A stretch of 64,000 bases of DNA from RGIG4097 sp045613765 (lineage in GTDB: Bacteria > Bacillota > Clostridia > Christensenellales > CAG-917), in assembly GCA_045613765.1 (NCBI GenBank), contig JAZLBO010000020.1, forward strand, positions 1 through 64,000. Direction: 5' to 3'. A program made the translations under genes and the position numbers. Of the stretch, positions 25,383 through 35,023 are shown piece by piece. Position 1 is the stretch's first letter. Each line of letters begins with the position of its first letter. The notes beneath the pieces were generated by a model, which worked only from the letters and a program-made list of their open reading frames with translations, searched no databases and had not been told where the DNA came from.

Positions 25383-28300
25383 TATGCCTCCATAGCAAGA
25401 CCGTCATCATTGCCGTCCATACCTGCAGTTGCTTTGACTGCTTCTTCAAATTCGATTGCGACGATCTTTGTGACACCACGTTCTTCCATTGTTACGCCAA
25501 AGATACTATCTGCGTGGCGCATTGTGGGTTTACGGTGGGTGATGACGATAAATTGTGTATAGTCAGAGAACTTGGTGATAAATTCTGCAAAGAGGTTTGC
25601 ATTTGATTCGTCAAGTGCTGCGTCAATTTCGTCGAGCACACAGAAAGGCATAGGTTTCAAACTCAAGATTGAGAAAAGAATTGCGATTGCCGTAACTGCT
25701 CTTTCGCCACCTGACAACAATGAGATGTGTTTGAGTGACTTTCCGGGAGGTTGTGCATAGATTTCAATGCCTGCCTCAAGGGGATCATTGGTTTCGCTTG
25801 TGTCAAGACGGAGTTCGCCTTTGCCACCACCAAAGAGTTTTGTAAAGACGTCTTTGAAGTTGACTTGGATCTTTTCAAATGCGTCAACAAACTTGCCCGT
25901 CATTTCGGTGGTCAATTCTTCTATAATCTTGAAGATGTCGTTGTATGCTGCTTGAATATCGTCACGTTGGACAACTTGTTCTTCGTGGCGTTTTTCTGTT
26001 TCTTCAAGGGTTTGAACTGCCAAGGGGTTGACTTCGCCAAGGCGACTGATTTCCTTCTTCAAATCACTGATTGCAGTCTTTGCACCGTGGATTTCAAAGG
26101 CTTCATCCTTAAATTCAAGTGCGCTTGTGTACGTGAGATCATATTCTTCAAGAACATGTTCTTGAAGGTGTCTGTTTTCATCATCAATACGTTCAAGCAT
26201 ACCTTCGTCACGGATTTTCTTTTCAGAAAGGGCGTTCTTTTCTTCAAGAAGTGTGTTCTTCAACGTGTCAAGCTCACGAATTCTTTCTGCAGTGGTACGT
26301 TTCTTTTCTGACAAATTGCCGATTGAAGTTTCAAGTTCACGTATTCTCTTAAGGTCTGCATCTGAGAAAGACGTCCTTTCAGGTGCATTGGTAATGTTGT
26401 TGAGTTGTGCTTGAACTGATTGGATCTTGGCAATATAGTCAAGTTTTTCTTCTTCAAGTTCTGTTGCAGTACGTTTGTGTCTAAACATTTCTGCATCATA
26501 GCCGTCAAGTTCGCTTTGGATTTGTGCCATCTTGACACGAAGATCCATAACTTCTTGGCTGAGTTGATCACGCTCGCTCTTTCTTTCGCCTTTGTCTGCC
26601 TTTTGCATTGCAACAAGGCTATCGTATTCTTGCTCACGTGATTTGACAAGGGTTTCAAGTTCATCAATAGATGAAAGGCGTTCCGTCAAGTCTTTGACTC
26701 TTTCCTTGACGATTTCATATTCCCCTGCGTTTTGTGAGATTTCTTGACGGAGTGATTCTATGAGTTCAACTGACTTCTTGGACTTGTCTTCGTTGAGTGT
26801 GATTTCAATACGGAGTTCAGAGATACGAGTGTTGAGTGCCTCCAACTTTTCATCATAAAGTTCGATATCTCTTGCTCTATCTTCTCTTTGTTCACGGAGT
26901 GATGACAGGTTCTTGAGAAGTCTTTCAAGGTTTTGTTTGTGTTGTTCGATTTGTGCCTCTTGTGAAAGAAGACCACTTGTTGCGCTACGTCTTGAACCAC
27001 CAGTGACTTCGCCACCACGTGCATAAACTTCGCCATCAAGTGTGACAATCTTAAATGAACGATCGTACTTCTTCCAAATACGTTCTGCACTGATCATGTT
27101 ATCTACGATAACAACGTTGCCGAGAAGTGCGCTGACAAAGTCATCAAACTTGGGTTCGCACTTGACAAGATCCGCCGCCACACCAAGACAACCTTGTTCC
27201 TTCAATACTTCAAGTTCGTAGCCTTGAAGACTTCTGCGCTTGCAAGCAGTACGAGGACGGAAGGTAATTCTGCCGTAGTTCTTTTGTTTAAGGTGTGTGA
27301 TGAGTGCGCCTGCATCACGTTCGTTTTCAACGAGAACGTTTTGCATATTGCCACCGAGTGAGTACTCGATTGCAGATTCATATTCCTTGGGGACAACCAA
27401 CACTTCTGCCATAACACCCAAAATCTTGCTTTGGAGTGAAGGATCGTGCTTGGCATCTGCCATAAGGCGCTTGATTGACTCTTGATAACTTGAATATTCG
27501 TCCTTGGCAGCGATTGCAAGTTTCAACTGGCTTTCAATAAATGCTCTCTTTGCATTAAGACTGACTTCGTCTTCATTGATGCCCTTGATTGCTTCCCCTG
27601 CATCTGCCTTTTCTGAAAGTGTTTCGTTGTATTCTTGCAGTGTGTTACGAAGTTCTTCCTTTCTTGCCTTGATGTTTGAATCAGAGATTGAGAGATTGGT
27701 GTTTTCTTCATCAAGTTTTGCTTTCTTTTCGTTGACGAGAGCAAGCAAGTTTTTGGCTCTTTCTTCGTTGACACCTTTTTCTTGAATGTATGCAGATGAG
27801 TTGTTTCTCAAATCGCCAAGTTCCTTGATGGCAGAAATATACTCTGCATTCTTGGCTTCAAGGTCTGTTTCGCCACCTTCGATTGAACGAGAAAGAAGTT
27901 GAAGTCTTTCATCACGTTGCTTGTAGTCCTTTGATGTTTCAAGGAACAAAGCCATTGTTTCTTCTTTCTTTGTTTCGCTCTTACGAATAAGGTCGGTTGT
28001 GATGACAAGTTGTGCATCAACTGACTTGAGTTCATCATTAAGACGGTTTTCTTCGTTTTTAAGGTTTGAGATACGTTCCTTCAAAACGTTGACTTGACCG
28101 GTCACTTTTTCTGCATCAACTTTCAATGAGAGAAGTTCTGCATTTTCTTGATCGTAGGTTTGGTCAAGAAGGGTGCTTTCTCTCAAGTTTCTTTCATATT
28201 CTTCAACTGCACCGTTGTATGCAAGTTCCTTTGCCTTCAACTGACGATTGGTTTCATCAATACGGTCATAGACCTTTTTCTTGATGGACTCGTTGTTTTC

Positions 28301-29017
28301 GTAGTTGTAGATGTAAAGGTTGACTTCTTGGCGTTTCAAAGAGTCTTTCAAAGCATACCACTTCTTTGCTGCTTCTGCTTGACGGCGCAAAGGTACAAGT
28401 TGTCTTTCAATTTCTGCAATAACTTCGTTGGCTGTTTGAAGATTGAGTGCAGTCTTTTCAAGTTTTCTTTCTGCTTCAACTCTTTGTGCTCTAAACTTTG
28501 AGATGCCTGCTGCTTCTTCAAAGATATTTCTTCTGTCTTCAGGCTTTGCAGACAAAATCTCGTCAATACGACCTTGACCAATGATTGAATAACCTTCCTT
28601 GCCGATACCAGTATCGTGAAGAAGATTGATGATGTCTTTCATACGGCAACGGGTGTTGTTGATGTAGTATTCTGAAAGACCACTTCTGTCAAGTTTACGA
28701 GTGATTGACACTTCTTCAAAAGGAAGACTGGGGAAAATCTTGCGACCGTCAACGGGTGTGTTGTTGAACACCAAAGAAACTTCGCTATAAGACATACTCT
28801 TACGCTTTTCCGTACCTGCGAAAATGACGTCTTGCATGCTCTTACCACGAAGGGACTTTGCGCTTTGTTCACCAAGTGTCCAACGGATTGCCTCTGCAAC
28901 GTTTGACTTGCCACAACCATTAGGACCAATGATTGCAGTAAAGCCATCTTTGAGAGGGATCTTTGTCTTGTCGGCAAATGACTTAAAGCCGTGTAGTTCT
29001 ATACGTTCAAGATTCAA
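25382..29017 (-). CDS. smc: Chromosome segregation protein SMC
   Basis: 1211 aa. The N-terminal Walker A is GPNGCGKSN (near 32), followed by a long coiled coil, the hinge (about 510-660, with GGEVTGGS at its end), a second coiled coil, and at the C-terminus the signature LLSGGERAVTA and Walker B VLDEIDAALDESN. SMC dimers with ScpAB compact and resolve the chromosome. The start codon is TTG with GGAG 7 bases upstream. The order rnc-smc-ftsY is the standard Bacillota order. Confidence 0.98.
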   Translation of the reverse strand: MNLERIELHGFKSFADKTKIPLKDGFTAIIGPNGCGKSNVAEAIRWTLGEQSAKSLRGKSMQDVIFAGTEKRKSMSYSEVSLVFNNTPVDGRKIFPSLPFEEVSITRKLDRSGLSEYYINNTRCRMKDIINLLHDTGIGKEGYSIIGQGRIDEILSAKPEDRRNIFEEAAGISKFRAQRVEAERKLEKTALNLQTANEVIAEIERQLVPLRRQAEAAKKWYALKDSLKRQEVNLYIYNYENNESIKKKVYDRIDETNRQLKAKELAYNGAVEEYERNLRESTLLDQTYDQENAELLSLKVDAEKVTGQVNVLKERISNLKNEENRLNDELKSVDAQLVITTDLIRKSETKKEETMALFLETSKDYKQRDERLQLLSRSIEGGETDLEAKNAEYISAIKELGDLRNNSSAYIQEKGVNEERAKNLLALVNEKKAKLDEENTNLSISDSNIKARKEELRNTLQEYNETLSEKADAGEAIKGINEDEVSLNAKRAFIESQLKLAIAAKDEYSSYQESIKRLMADAKHDPSLQSKILGVMAEVLVVPKEYESAIEYSLGGNMQNVLVENERDAGALITHLKQKNYGRITFRPRTACKRRSLQGYELEVLKEQGCLGVAADLVKCEPKFDDFVSALLGNVVIVDNMISAERIWKKYDRSFKIVTLDGEVYARGGEVTGGSRRSATSGLLSQEAQIEQHKQNLERLLKNLSSLREQREDRARDIELYDEKLEALNTRISELRIEITLNEDKSKKSVELIESLRQEISQNAGEYEIVKERVKDLTERLSSIDELETLVKSREQEYDSLVAMQKADKGERKSERDQLSQEVMDLRVKMAQIQSELDGYDAEMFRHKRTATELEEEKLDYIAKIQSVQAQLNNITNAPERTSFSDADLKRIRELETSIGNLSEKKRTTAERIRELDTLKNTLLEEKNALSEKKIRDEGMLERIDDENRHLQEHVLEEYDLTYTSALEFKDEAFEIHGAKTAISDLKKEISRLGEVNPLAVQTLEETEKRHEEQVVQRDDIQAAYNDIFKIIEELTTEMTGKFVDAFEKIQVNFKDVFTKLFGGGKGELRLDTSETNDPLEAGIEIYAQPPGKSLKHISLLSGGERAVTAIAILFSILSLKPMPFCVLDEIDAALDESNANLFAEFITKFSDYTQFIVITHRKPTMRHADSIFGVTMEERGVTKIVAIEFEEAVKATAGMDGNDDGLAMEA

Positions 29018-29201
29018 AATGTTTCTCCTACATTTTATAATTTTGTAAATTATAACACATTTCCCCTTTCATTTCAAGTAAATACCGAATAAAAAAAGAG
29101 ATGTTTCACAAAATCCGTGAAACATCTTTTTGAACTGGGTTATTTTGGCACTTTTCATTGTTTTTGCGTGCTGCACAAAGGCAATTATGCAATTAAACAA
29201 C

Positions 29202-29882
29202 TTATTTGGTGAGTTTTTGAAGTGCCTCTTTGGCTGCCCATTGTTGAGCATTTTGTTTTGTGTAGCCCTTGCCGTTGCCCATACAGACACCATCAACGTA
29301 CACTTCAAATTCAAATGTAGGTTTGTGTACGGGGCCTATTTGTGACACAAGGACGTAGTCTATGCTACTGCCGTGTTTTGTGGCGTATTCATTGAGTTTG
29401 GACTTGGCATCAAGGTCTTCTTCCGGCTTTGAGAAAGCGATTGCCTTATCAAGCATTGTAAGGACAAATTTCTTGGCATTTTCCATGCCACCGTCAAGAT
29501 AAATTGCACCCACGATTGACTCAAACAAATCGCATTTAATAGAGTCGTTTTCATACACCTTTCTGCGCTTTTCTCCAACGCCGAATTGCATATATTCCGT
29601 AAGTCTAACCCGTCCAATTGCATCAGACAAAGGTTGTTCACTGACGATTTGTGCGCGCATTTTCGTGAGGATGCCTTCATTATAACTGGGGTTGATTTCC
29701 ATCAATCTTTCTGCAATGATGAAATCCAAAATGCTATCCCCAAGATATTCCAATACTTGATAGTTTTCTTCCACTTTTGCCTTCAAAGAAGGATGAGTAA
29801 AAGCACGAATAAGAATTGTCTTATCCTTGAAAACATAACCGATTATATCTTCAATTTCTCGTACTTTTGCTTGGTCAAGCAT
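29202..29882 (-). CDS. rnc: Ribonuclease III
   Basis: 226 aa from ATG 29882, chosen because it removes an overlap with plsX and leaves a normal N-terminus (MLDQAKVREIEDIIGY). The catalytic signature is YQVLEYLGDSILDFIIAE (near 38-55), with a second acidic site at CDLFESIVGAIYLD. The double-stranded RNA-binding domain fills the last ~70 residues (GKGYTKQNAQQWAAKEAL). It processes rRNA precursors and the SRP RNA. The start is 4 bases after the plsX stop. Confidence 0.97.
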   Translation of the reverse strand: MLDQAKVREIEDIIGYVFKDKTILIRAFTHPSLKAKVEENYQVLEYLGDSILDFIIAERLMEINPSYNEGILTKMRAQIVSEQPLSDAIGRVRLTEYMQFGVGEKRRKVYENDSIKCDLFESIVGAIYLDGGMENAKKFVLTMLDKAIAFSKPEEDLDAKSKLNEYATKHGSSIDYVLVSQIGPVHKPTFEFEVYVDGVCMGNGKGYTKQNAQQWAAKEALQKLTK

Positions 29883-29886
29883 AGTG

Positions 29887-30897
29887 TTATTGGATACCTT
29901 CTTTGATAAGTTCAGGAAGACCTGCAACGGCCAATTTCTTTGCCATAATTATGCTTGCAGAAATTGCTTTATACTTACTGCTACCATGTGCTTTGACAAC
30001 AACCTTGTTGCAGCCAAGGAAGGCTGCGCCACCCTGTTGATTGTAGTCAACCTTTCTCTTGAGAGCACGAAGTACGGGCTTGAGCAAAAGATAACCTATC
30101 TTTGCTTTTATGCCACCCTTTTCAATGCCTGCTTTAAGGATTGAGAAGATTGCACCTGCTGTGCCTTCTGCAGATTTCAATGCAATATTGCCGTTGAATC
30201 CGTCTGAAACCACGACGTCATAGTCGCCAGAAAGCAAATCTCTTGCCTCGCAGTTGCCTACAAAGTTGATGTTTTCATCTTCCTTGAGAAGTGCAAAGAC
30301 TTCTTGATTGAGTTCCGTGCCCTTGTGATCTTCTGCACCGTTTGAGAGAAGACCAACGCGAGGATTTTCCTTGCCGAGCATGGCTTTTGAGAAGGCGTTG
30401 CCCATAATTGCAAAGTGATGAAGATTGATTGCTTTGCAGTCAATGTTTGCACCACAATCGCAAAGTATGACCTTTTCTTCCCCATTGACTGTGGGAAGCA
30501 TAGGTGCGAGTGCAGGACGTGAGATGCCTTTTATTCTGCCTATCTTCATAAATGCACCAACAAGGACTGCCCCTGTTGAACCAGCAGAAACAAGACCACC
30601 GACGTTTTCATCACTGGCAACTCTATCCATTGCTTTGACAAGTGAACTTTCCTTCTTTTGCTTGATTGCAATCGTGGGAATATCGTCATTTGTGATGATA
30701 TCCTTTGCATCAACAAGTTCAATTCTATCCTTGCCTGCGCTTGCGTTGATCAATTCAACGTCAATCTTGTCAAGATCGCCAACCAGCACAACTTCAAGTG
30801 TGTTGTCTTGTTCTATTGCGTCAAGTGTGCCTTTTACTACTTCTTCGGGTGCATAATCGCCACCCATTGCATCTACAACTATCTTATTCAAACTCAT
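29887..30897 (-). CDS. plsX: Phosphate acyltransferase PlsX
   Basis: 336 aa with VVDAMGGDYAPEEVVKG at the N-terminus and GFNGNIALKSAEGTAGA near 220. PlsX makes acyl-phosphate from acyl-ACP for phospholipid synthesis. It is normally followed by fabD-fabG-acpP; here rnc follows directly, so those genes must lie elsewhere. No good ribosome site precedes the ATG, and a terminator-like hairpin stands just upstream, so expression from the rpmF promoter may be attenuated. Confidence 0.97.
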   Translation of the reverse strand: MSLNKIVVDAMGGDYAPEEVVKGTLDAIEQDNTLEVVLVGDLDKIDVELINASAGKDRIELVDAKDIITNDDIPTIAIKQKKESSLVKAMDRVASDENVGGLVSAGSTGAVLVGAFMKIGRIKGISRPALAPMLPTVNGEEKVILCDCGANIDCKAINLHHFAIMGNAFSKAMLGKENPRVGLLSNGAEDHKGTELNQEVFALLKEDENINFVGNCEARDLLSGDYDVVVSDGFNGNIALKSAEGTAGAIFSILKAGIEKGGIKAKIGYLLLKPVLRALKRKVDYNQQGGAAFLGCNKVVVKAHGSSKYKAISASIIMAKKLAVAGLPELIKEGIQ

Positions 30898-30903
30898 AAT
30901 AGT

Positions 30904-30929
30904 AAAAAGAGAGCGATTGATCGCTCTCT
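30904..30929 (-). terminator. Terminator/attenuator between rpmF and plsX
   Basis: Perfect 9-bp stem AGAGAGCGA/TCGCTCTCT with a 4-base loop, then TTTTT on the minus strand, 7 bases before the plsX start. Confidence 0.75.
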
Positions 30930-30937
30930 ATTCATCC

Positions 30938-31129
30938 TTATTTTTCTTCGTTTTTGCTTACGATTTGTTCACCATCATAGTAACCGCATTTGGGGCAAAC
31001 TACGTGGCTCTTTTTCAATTCGTGGCATTGAGGACATTCAACAAGACCGGGAGTTGAGAGTCTGTTCTTCCAGTTTGCGAAACGTGAATTTGTCTTTGAA
31101 TGTGAAATTTTATTTTTTGGTGTTGCCAT
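30938..31129 (-). CDS. rpmF: Ribosomal protein L32
   Basis: 63 aa. It begins MATPKNKISHSKTNSR and carries the zinc motif CPQCH...CPKCG (two CxxC pairs), so it is the zinc-binding form. AGGAG lies upstream. rpmF-plsX is a common pair. Confidence 0.97.
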   Translation of the reverse strand: MATPKNKISHSKTNSRFANWKNRLSTPGLVECPQCHELKKSHVVCPKCGYYDGEQIVSKNEEK

Positions 31130-31175
31130 ATCTATCTCCTCCGCATATTAATCAATAATATATTTTGCTTATGCA

Positions 31176-31204
31176 ATTATATAGAAAAAATACTATATTG
31201 TCAA
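31176..31204 (-). promoter_or_regulatory. Promoter of rpmF-plsX unit
   Basis: Full consensus on the minus strand: TTGACA (31199-31204), a 17-base spacer and TATAAT (31176-31181), about 40 bases before rpmF. Confidence 0.85.
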
Positions 31205-31290
31205 ACGATTTGAGTATTTTCTCTATTTTGCTGAAATTTATAGGGATTTTGGTGGTTTTTTGCACCAATTTCCCTATTTTTCAACCAAAA

Positions 31291-32502
31291 TTACGCATTT
31301 TGAACCAATGCTTTGGTTTCTCTTGCGATTGAAAGTTCCTCATTGGTGGTTGCAACAAGCACTTTGACCTTGCTATCTTTTGCTTGGATTTCGTAGATGC
31401 CTGCATCATAACCACGGACGTATTTCTTGTTGAGTTCGTCATCAAGTTCAACGCCGAGATATTGCATATCCCCTGCGATAAGTCCTCTCATAAGGTCACT
31501 ATGTTCGCCAATGCCACCTGTAAATGCGATTGCATCAACACCGTTGAGTGATGCTGCAAATGCGCCAACGTACTTCTTGATGCGATATGCTGCTGCTGTG
31601 ATTGCGATGGTTGCCTTTTCGTCCCCTGCGAGCATCTTGGGTTCAAGGTCACGCATATCTGAACTGAAGTCCCCACTCAAGCCGTACATACCACATTTCT
31701 TGTTGAGGTATGTGACCATTTCGCCCATGTCTTTGCCGAGTTTTTTGCCAAGATATTCAACTGCGCCTGCATCAATATCCCCTGCTCTTGTGCCCATGAT
31801 AAGACCTTCAAGAGGTGTGAAACCCATTGTTGTATCTACGCACTTGCCTGCATTGACTGCTGAAAGACTGCTGCCGTTGCCAAGGTGACATACGATAATC
31901 TTTGCATTGGGATTGTCAAGATACTTTGCCACTTCTTGTGACACGAACTTGTGGCTTGTGCCGTGGAAACCGTACTTACGGACTTTGTAGTTTTCATAGT
32001 CTTCGTAACGGATGCCGTACATATATGCTTTTGCGGGAATTGTTGAGTGGAAGGTTGTGTCAAACACTGCAACCATAGGCTTGCCGGGCATAACTTGTTG
32101 ACAACCCTTAATACATGCAACGTTGCCGGGATTGTGCAAGGGTGCAAGGTCACTATTTCTTTCACAGATTGCGATAACTTCTTCGTCAATGACAACTGAC
32201 GTTGTAAAATCTTCGCCACCGTGGACAACTCTGTGACCTACTGCAGAAACTTCGTCAACTGATTTGATTGCGCCAAATTCAGGATCAACAAGTGCTTTGA
32301 GCACCAATTCAAGAGCCTCTTTGTGTGTGGGCATATCTTGCGTGACAACGAGTTTTTTGCCGTCTGCAGTCTTTTGTGTGAGCATGCCACCTGTTGCTGT
32401 AATTCTTTCACAGATGCCTGTCAAGATTGCTTCTTCGGTGGTCATATCAACGAGTTGATATTTGAGTGATGAACTGCCTGCATTGAGAACGAGAACTTTC
32501 AT
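31291..32502 (-). CDS. ackA: Acetate kinase
   Basis: 403 aa from ATG 32502, with GGAGG 5 bases upstream, giving the family start MKVLVLNAGSSSLKYQL. Further motifs: GHRVVHGGE, the phosphate site GFHGTSH, CHLGNGSS, MGTRAGDIDAG and FTGGIGEHS. It makes ATP from acetyl phosphate and ADP. It follows pta by 11 bases; together they turn acetyl-CoA into acetate plus ATP, the usual energy step of a fermenter. Confidence 0.98.
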   Translation of the reverse strand: MKVLVLNAGSSSLKYQLVDMTTEEAILTGICERITATGGMLTQKTADGKKLVVTQDMPTHKEALELVLKALVDPEFGAIKSVDEVSAVGHRVVHGGEDFTTSVVIDEEVIAICERNSDLAPLHNPGNVACIKGCQQVMPGKPMVAVFDTTFHSTIPAKAYMYGIRYEDYENYKVRKYGFHGTSHKFVSQEVAKYLDNPNAKIIVCHLGNGSSLSAVNAGKCVDTTMGFTPLEGLIMGTRAGDIDAGAVEYLGKKLGKDMGEMVTYLNKKCGMYGLSGDFSSDMRDLEPKMLAGDEKATIAITAAAYRIKKYVGAFAASLNGVDAIAFTGGIGEHSDLMRGLIAGDMQYLGVELDDELNKKYVRGYDAGIYEIQAKDSKVKVLVATTNEELSIARETKALVQNA

Positions 32503-32513
32503 ATTTTCCTCCA

Positions 32514-33512
32514 TTATTTTGCTTGAAGTGCTGTGATTGCTGCAACTGCTGCGATATCTTCTGCAGAGCAACCACGTGAAAGGTCATTGACAGGAAGTGC
32601 AAGACCTTGCATGATAGGGCCAACTGCCATAAAGTTGCCAAGACGTTGTGCGATTTTGTAACCGATATTGCCTGCATCAAGGTTGGGGAATACAAAGACG
32701 TTTGCTTCGCCTGCCACTGTGCTTTCGGGGGCTTTTTGCTTGCCTACGCTGGGCACGAGTGATGCATCAAATTGCATTTCGCCATCAACGTTGATTTCGG
32801 GATGTTCTGCCTTGACTTTGTCATAAGCATTTCTAACCTTTTGCACTGCTTCGTGATTTGCACTGCCTTTGGTTGAGAAACTGAGCATTGCAATCTTGGG
32901 TTCGATACCGATAATATTCTTTGCGCTATCGTTGGCTGCAACAACGATATCTGCAAGTTGGTCTTCTGTGGGGTAAGGGATGACTGCACAGTCTGCAAAG
33001 ATATATGCAGGTGCATTGTCATACTTGAAACCGTTTTCGGGGGGAATCATCACAAAGCAACTTGACACACTGCTGATGCCGGGGGCTGCTTTGACAACTT
33101 GAAATGCTGCTCTTGAAACGTCTGCTGATGAGAACACTGCACCACCGACAACACCATCAACGTCACCACACTTGAGTGCTACGCAAGCATAGAACATATT
33201 GTTGGTTGACACGATTTGACGTGCATTTTCAAGTGTCATACCCTTTGCCTTGCGAAGTTCAAACAACATATTTGCGTACTTTTCAAGGTTTTCGGATGTG
33301 GCAGGATTTTCAAACTTGACACCATCAAAGTTGACTTCGGGGAACTTGGCTCTTGCCTCGTTTTCATCACCGATAAGCACCACTTTGCAGATGCCGTCTT
33401 TTGTGAGCATTTCTGCTGCTTTGCAAGCACGAATATCAAAACCTTCTGCAAGTGCGATGGTTTTGCCACGTTCTTTTGCTCTTGCCATCAAGTTGTCAAG
33501 GAATTGTGACAT
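32514..33512 (-). CDS. pta: Phosphate acetyltransferase
   Basis: 332 aa, the short form without an N-terminal regulatory domain. Motifs: GDVDGVVGGAV and the C-terminal FVFPNLDAGNIGYKIAQRL, which is highly typical of Pta. It swaps CoA of acetyl-CoA for phosphate. It is the first gene of pta-ackA and has a GGAGATAT ribosome site. Confidence 0.97.
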   Translation of the reverse strand: MSQFLDNLMARAKERGKTIALAEGFDIRACKAAEMLTKDGICKVVLIGDENEARAKFPEVNFDGVKFENPATSENLEKYANMLFELRKAKGMTLENARQIVSTNNMFYACVALKCGDVDGVVGGAVFSSADVSRAAFQVVKAAPGISSVSSCFVMIPPENGFKYDNAPAYIFADCAVIPYPTEDQLADIVVAANDSAKNIIGIEPKIAMLSFSTKGSANHEAVQKVRNAYDKVKAEHPEINVDGEMQFDASLVPSVGKQKAPESTVAGEANVFVFPNLDAGNIGYKIAQRLGNFMAVGPIMQGLALPVNDLSRGCSAEDIAAVAAITALQAK

Positions 33513-33573
33513 AATATATCTCCTTCATATCATATAATCTTATTTGCTTGCTTTTCATAAAAAAGCATATATA

Positions 33574-33602
33574 ATTATAGTAAACTATCCAAAATAAATC
33601 AA
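33574..33602 (-). promoter_or_regulatory. Promoter of pta-ackA
   Basis: On the minus strand, TTGATT (33597-33602), a 17-base spacer and TATAAT (33574-33579). A perfect palindrome GACAAA-CA-TTTGTC (33631-33644) lies between this promoter and the divergent tmcAL gene. Confidence 0.7.
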
Positions 33603-33673
33603 GAATAAATTTACACAATCGCCACTTTTGGACAAACATTTGTCAAAAAAATCGGTTGTGGAAGGGATAATAC

Positions 33674-34777
33674 GTGAAAATCGCAGGAATTATTGCAGAA
33701 TACAATCCTCTGCACAACGGACATCTTAAGCAAATTCGCAAAGCAAAACGTGAAGTCGGCGCCGACATCTTGGCAGTTGTCATGAGTGGCAGTTTTACTG
33801 AACGTGGGGACATTTGCGTGGCAGACAAATATACTCGTGCAAAATGGGCTATTGAAGCAGGCGCAGACGTGGTTATTGAATTACCCACCGTCTATACCCT
33901 TTCAAATGCTCAATTCTTTGCAGAAGGCGCAATGAAGACACTTTCTATGCTTGGGGAATTCACTCTCTGCTTTGGCACTGAAACTGAAGAACTCAACGAT
34001 CTTGCTATGGTGGCAGAATTTATGGCAAGCGAATCAAAGGATATGTCAGTTATGCTCAAAGGTTTCCTTTCAGAAGGATACTCTGTGGCAAAATCTCGCT
34101 CTCTCGCTCTCAATCTCATACGCCCTGATATTGCAAATATGCTCCAAATGCCCAACAATATACTTGCCGTTGAATATATCAAGGCAGGGGCAAAGTACGG
34201 AGATAAGGTGGAATATCACAATATCCCTCGCATACCCGACAATGAGCGCACTATTCTTTCATCAACAAAGATAAGAAATCGCCTTTACAACGGCAACGAT
34301 TTTTCAAAGGCAGTGCCCGAATTTGTAAAGAAAGAAGATATGCCTGTTGATATTGACAAGTACGGCACAATCTCTACATACGCATTAAAATCAAAGACAC
34401 CTGAAGAATTGGCAGAAATAACCAATATTCACGAAGGTATGGAAAATAGAATTTCAAAGGCAGACTTCAACAACTTTGAAGAATTCCTTGGTCTTACCTC
34501 AAAGAGATATACTCGCTCTACCATAAAGAGAATTGCTGCTTGCACAACAATCGGCATCACAAAGGCTCACGTTCAACTTGCAAAGGATGAAAAACCTTAT
34601 ACAACAATCCTTGCAATCCGTGATAGCAAACGCAAAAAGATACTTCCTTTGCTTTCGGCGGCGGATGGCTACTTCTACTACAAACCCAGTGATTGCCCTA
34701 AGGACTCACCTGTACGCCCCTTGCTTGACCTTGATGCAAAGGCTGCAAAAGTGTTGAAACTCTGCTCTCAAGAATAA
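33674..34777 (+). CDS. tmcAL: tRNA(Met) cytidine acetate ligase TmcAL
   Basis: 367 aa from a GTG start behind GAAGGG. It has the HxGH nucleotidyltransferase motif HNGH within IAEYNPLHNGHL (near 8-19), MSGSFTERGD and the later RIPDNERTILSSTKIR segment. TmcAL (YlbM) activates acetate with ATP and puts an acetyl group on C34 of elongator tRNA-Met. It is next to pta-ackA and before ylbJ; the B. subtilis homologues ylbM and ylbJ are also close neighbours. Confidence 0.92.
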   Translation: MKIAGIIAEYNPLHNGHLKQIRKAKREVGADILAVVMSGSFTERGDICVADKYTRAKWAIEAGADVVIELPTVYTLSNAQFFAEGAMKTLSMLGEFTLCFGTETEELNDLAMVAEFMASESKDMSVMLKGFLSEGYSVAKSRSLALNLIRPDIANMLQMPNNILAVEYIKAGAKYGDKVEYHNIPRIPDNERTILSSTKIRNRLYNGNDFSKAVPEFVKKEDMPVDIDKYGTISTYALKSKTPEELAEITNIHEGMENRISKADFNNFEEFLGLTSKRYTRSTIKRIAACTTIGITKAHVQLAKDEKPYTTILAIRDSKRKKILPLLSAADGYFYYKPSDCPKDSPVRPLLDLDAKAAKVLKLCSQE

Positions 34778-34887
34778 TTCCTTTGAGTTGAACAAATATT
34801 ATTCTAAAATTCTCAAATTTCTATCCGTGTATCTCAGTGAAACACAATAGAAAACTGGTGTTCTAACAACGTATTTTACATCAATAA

Positions 34888-34928
34888 ATGTCCGTCACAT
34901 AATTTCGTGTTGACGGGCATATTTTTTT
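34888..34928 (+). terminator. Terminator of tmcAL
   Basis: Stem ATGTCCGTCA/TGACGGGCAT (one G-U pair, 13-base loop) followed by seven T residues. Confidence 0.75.
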
Positions 34929-35023
34929 GTGTGAGAAAAACGGTTGCAGTGTCAAATAGGTCAAAAAATCGTACAAAGGTCTTTGCCACTTTTGTCAATA
35001 CAAGAAACGTGGCAAGGCGACAA

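Noticed and set aside
25751..26311. 186-codon open frame opposite smc, and similar long frames opposite the subtilase and SRP genes
   Set aside because: They are antisense to strongly conserved coding sequence and encode low-complexity Phe/Cys/Val-rich products typical of shadow frames.
34907..35023. N-terminal extension of ylbJ
   Set aside because: The first part lies in the tmcAL terminator hairpin and no ribosome site supports those starts.
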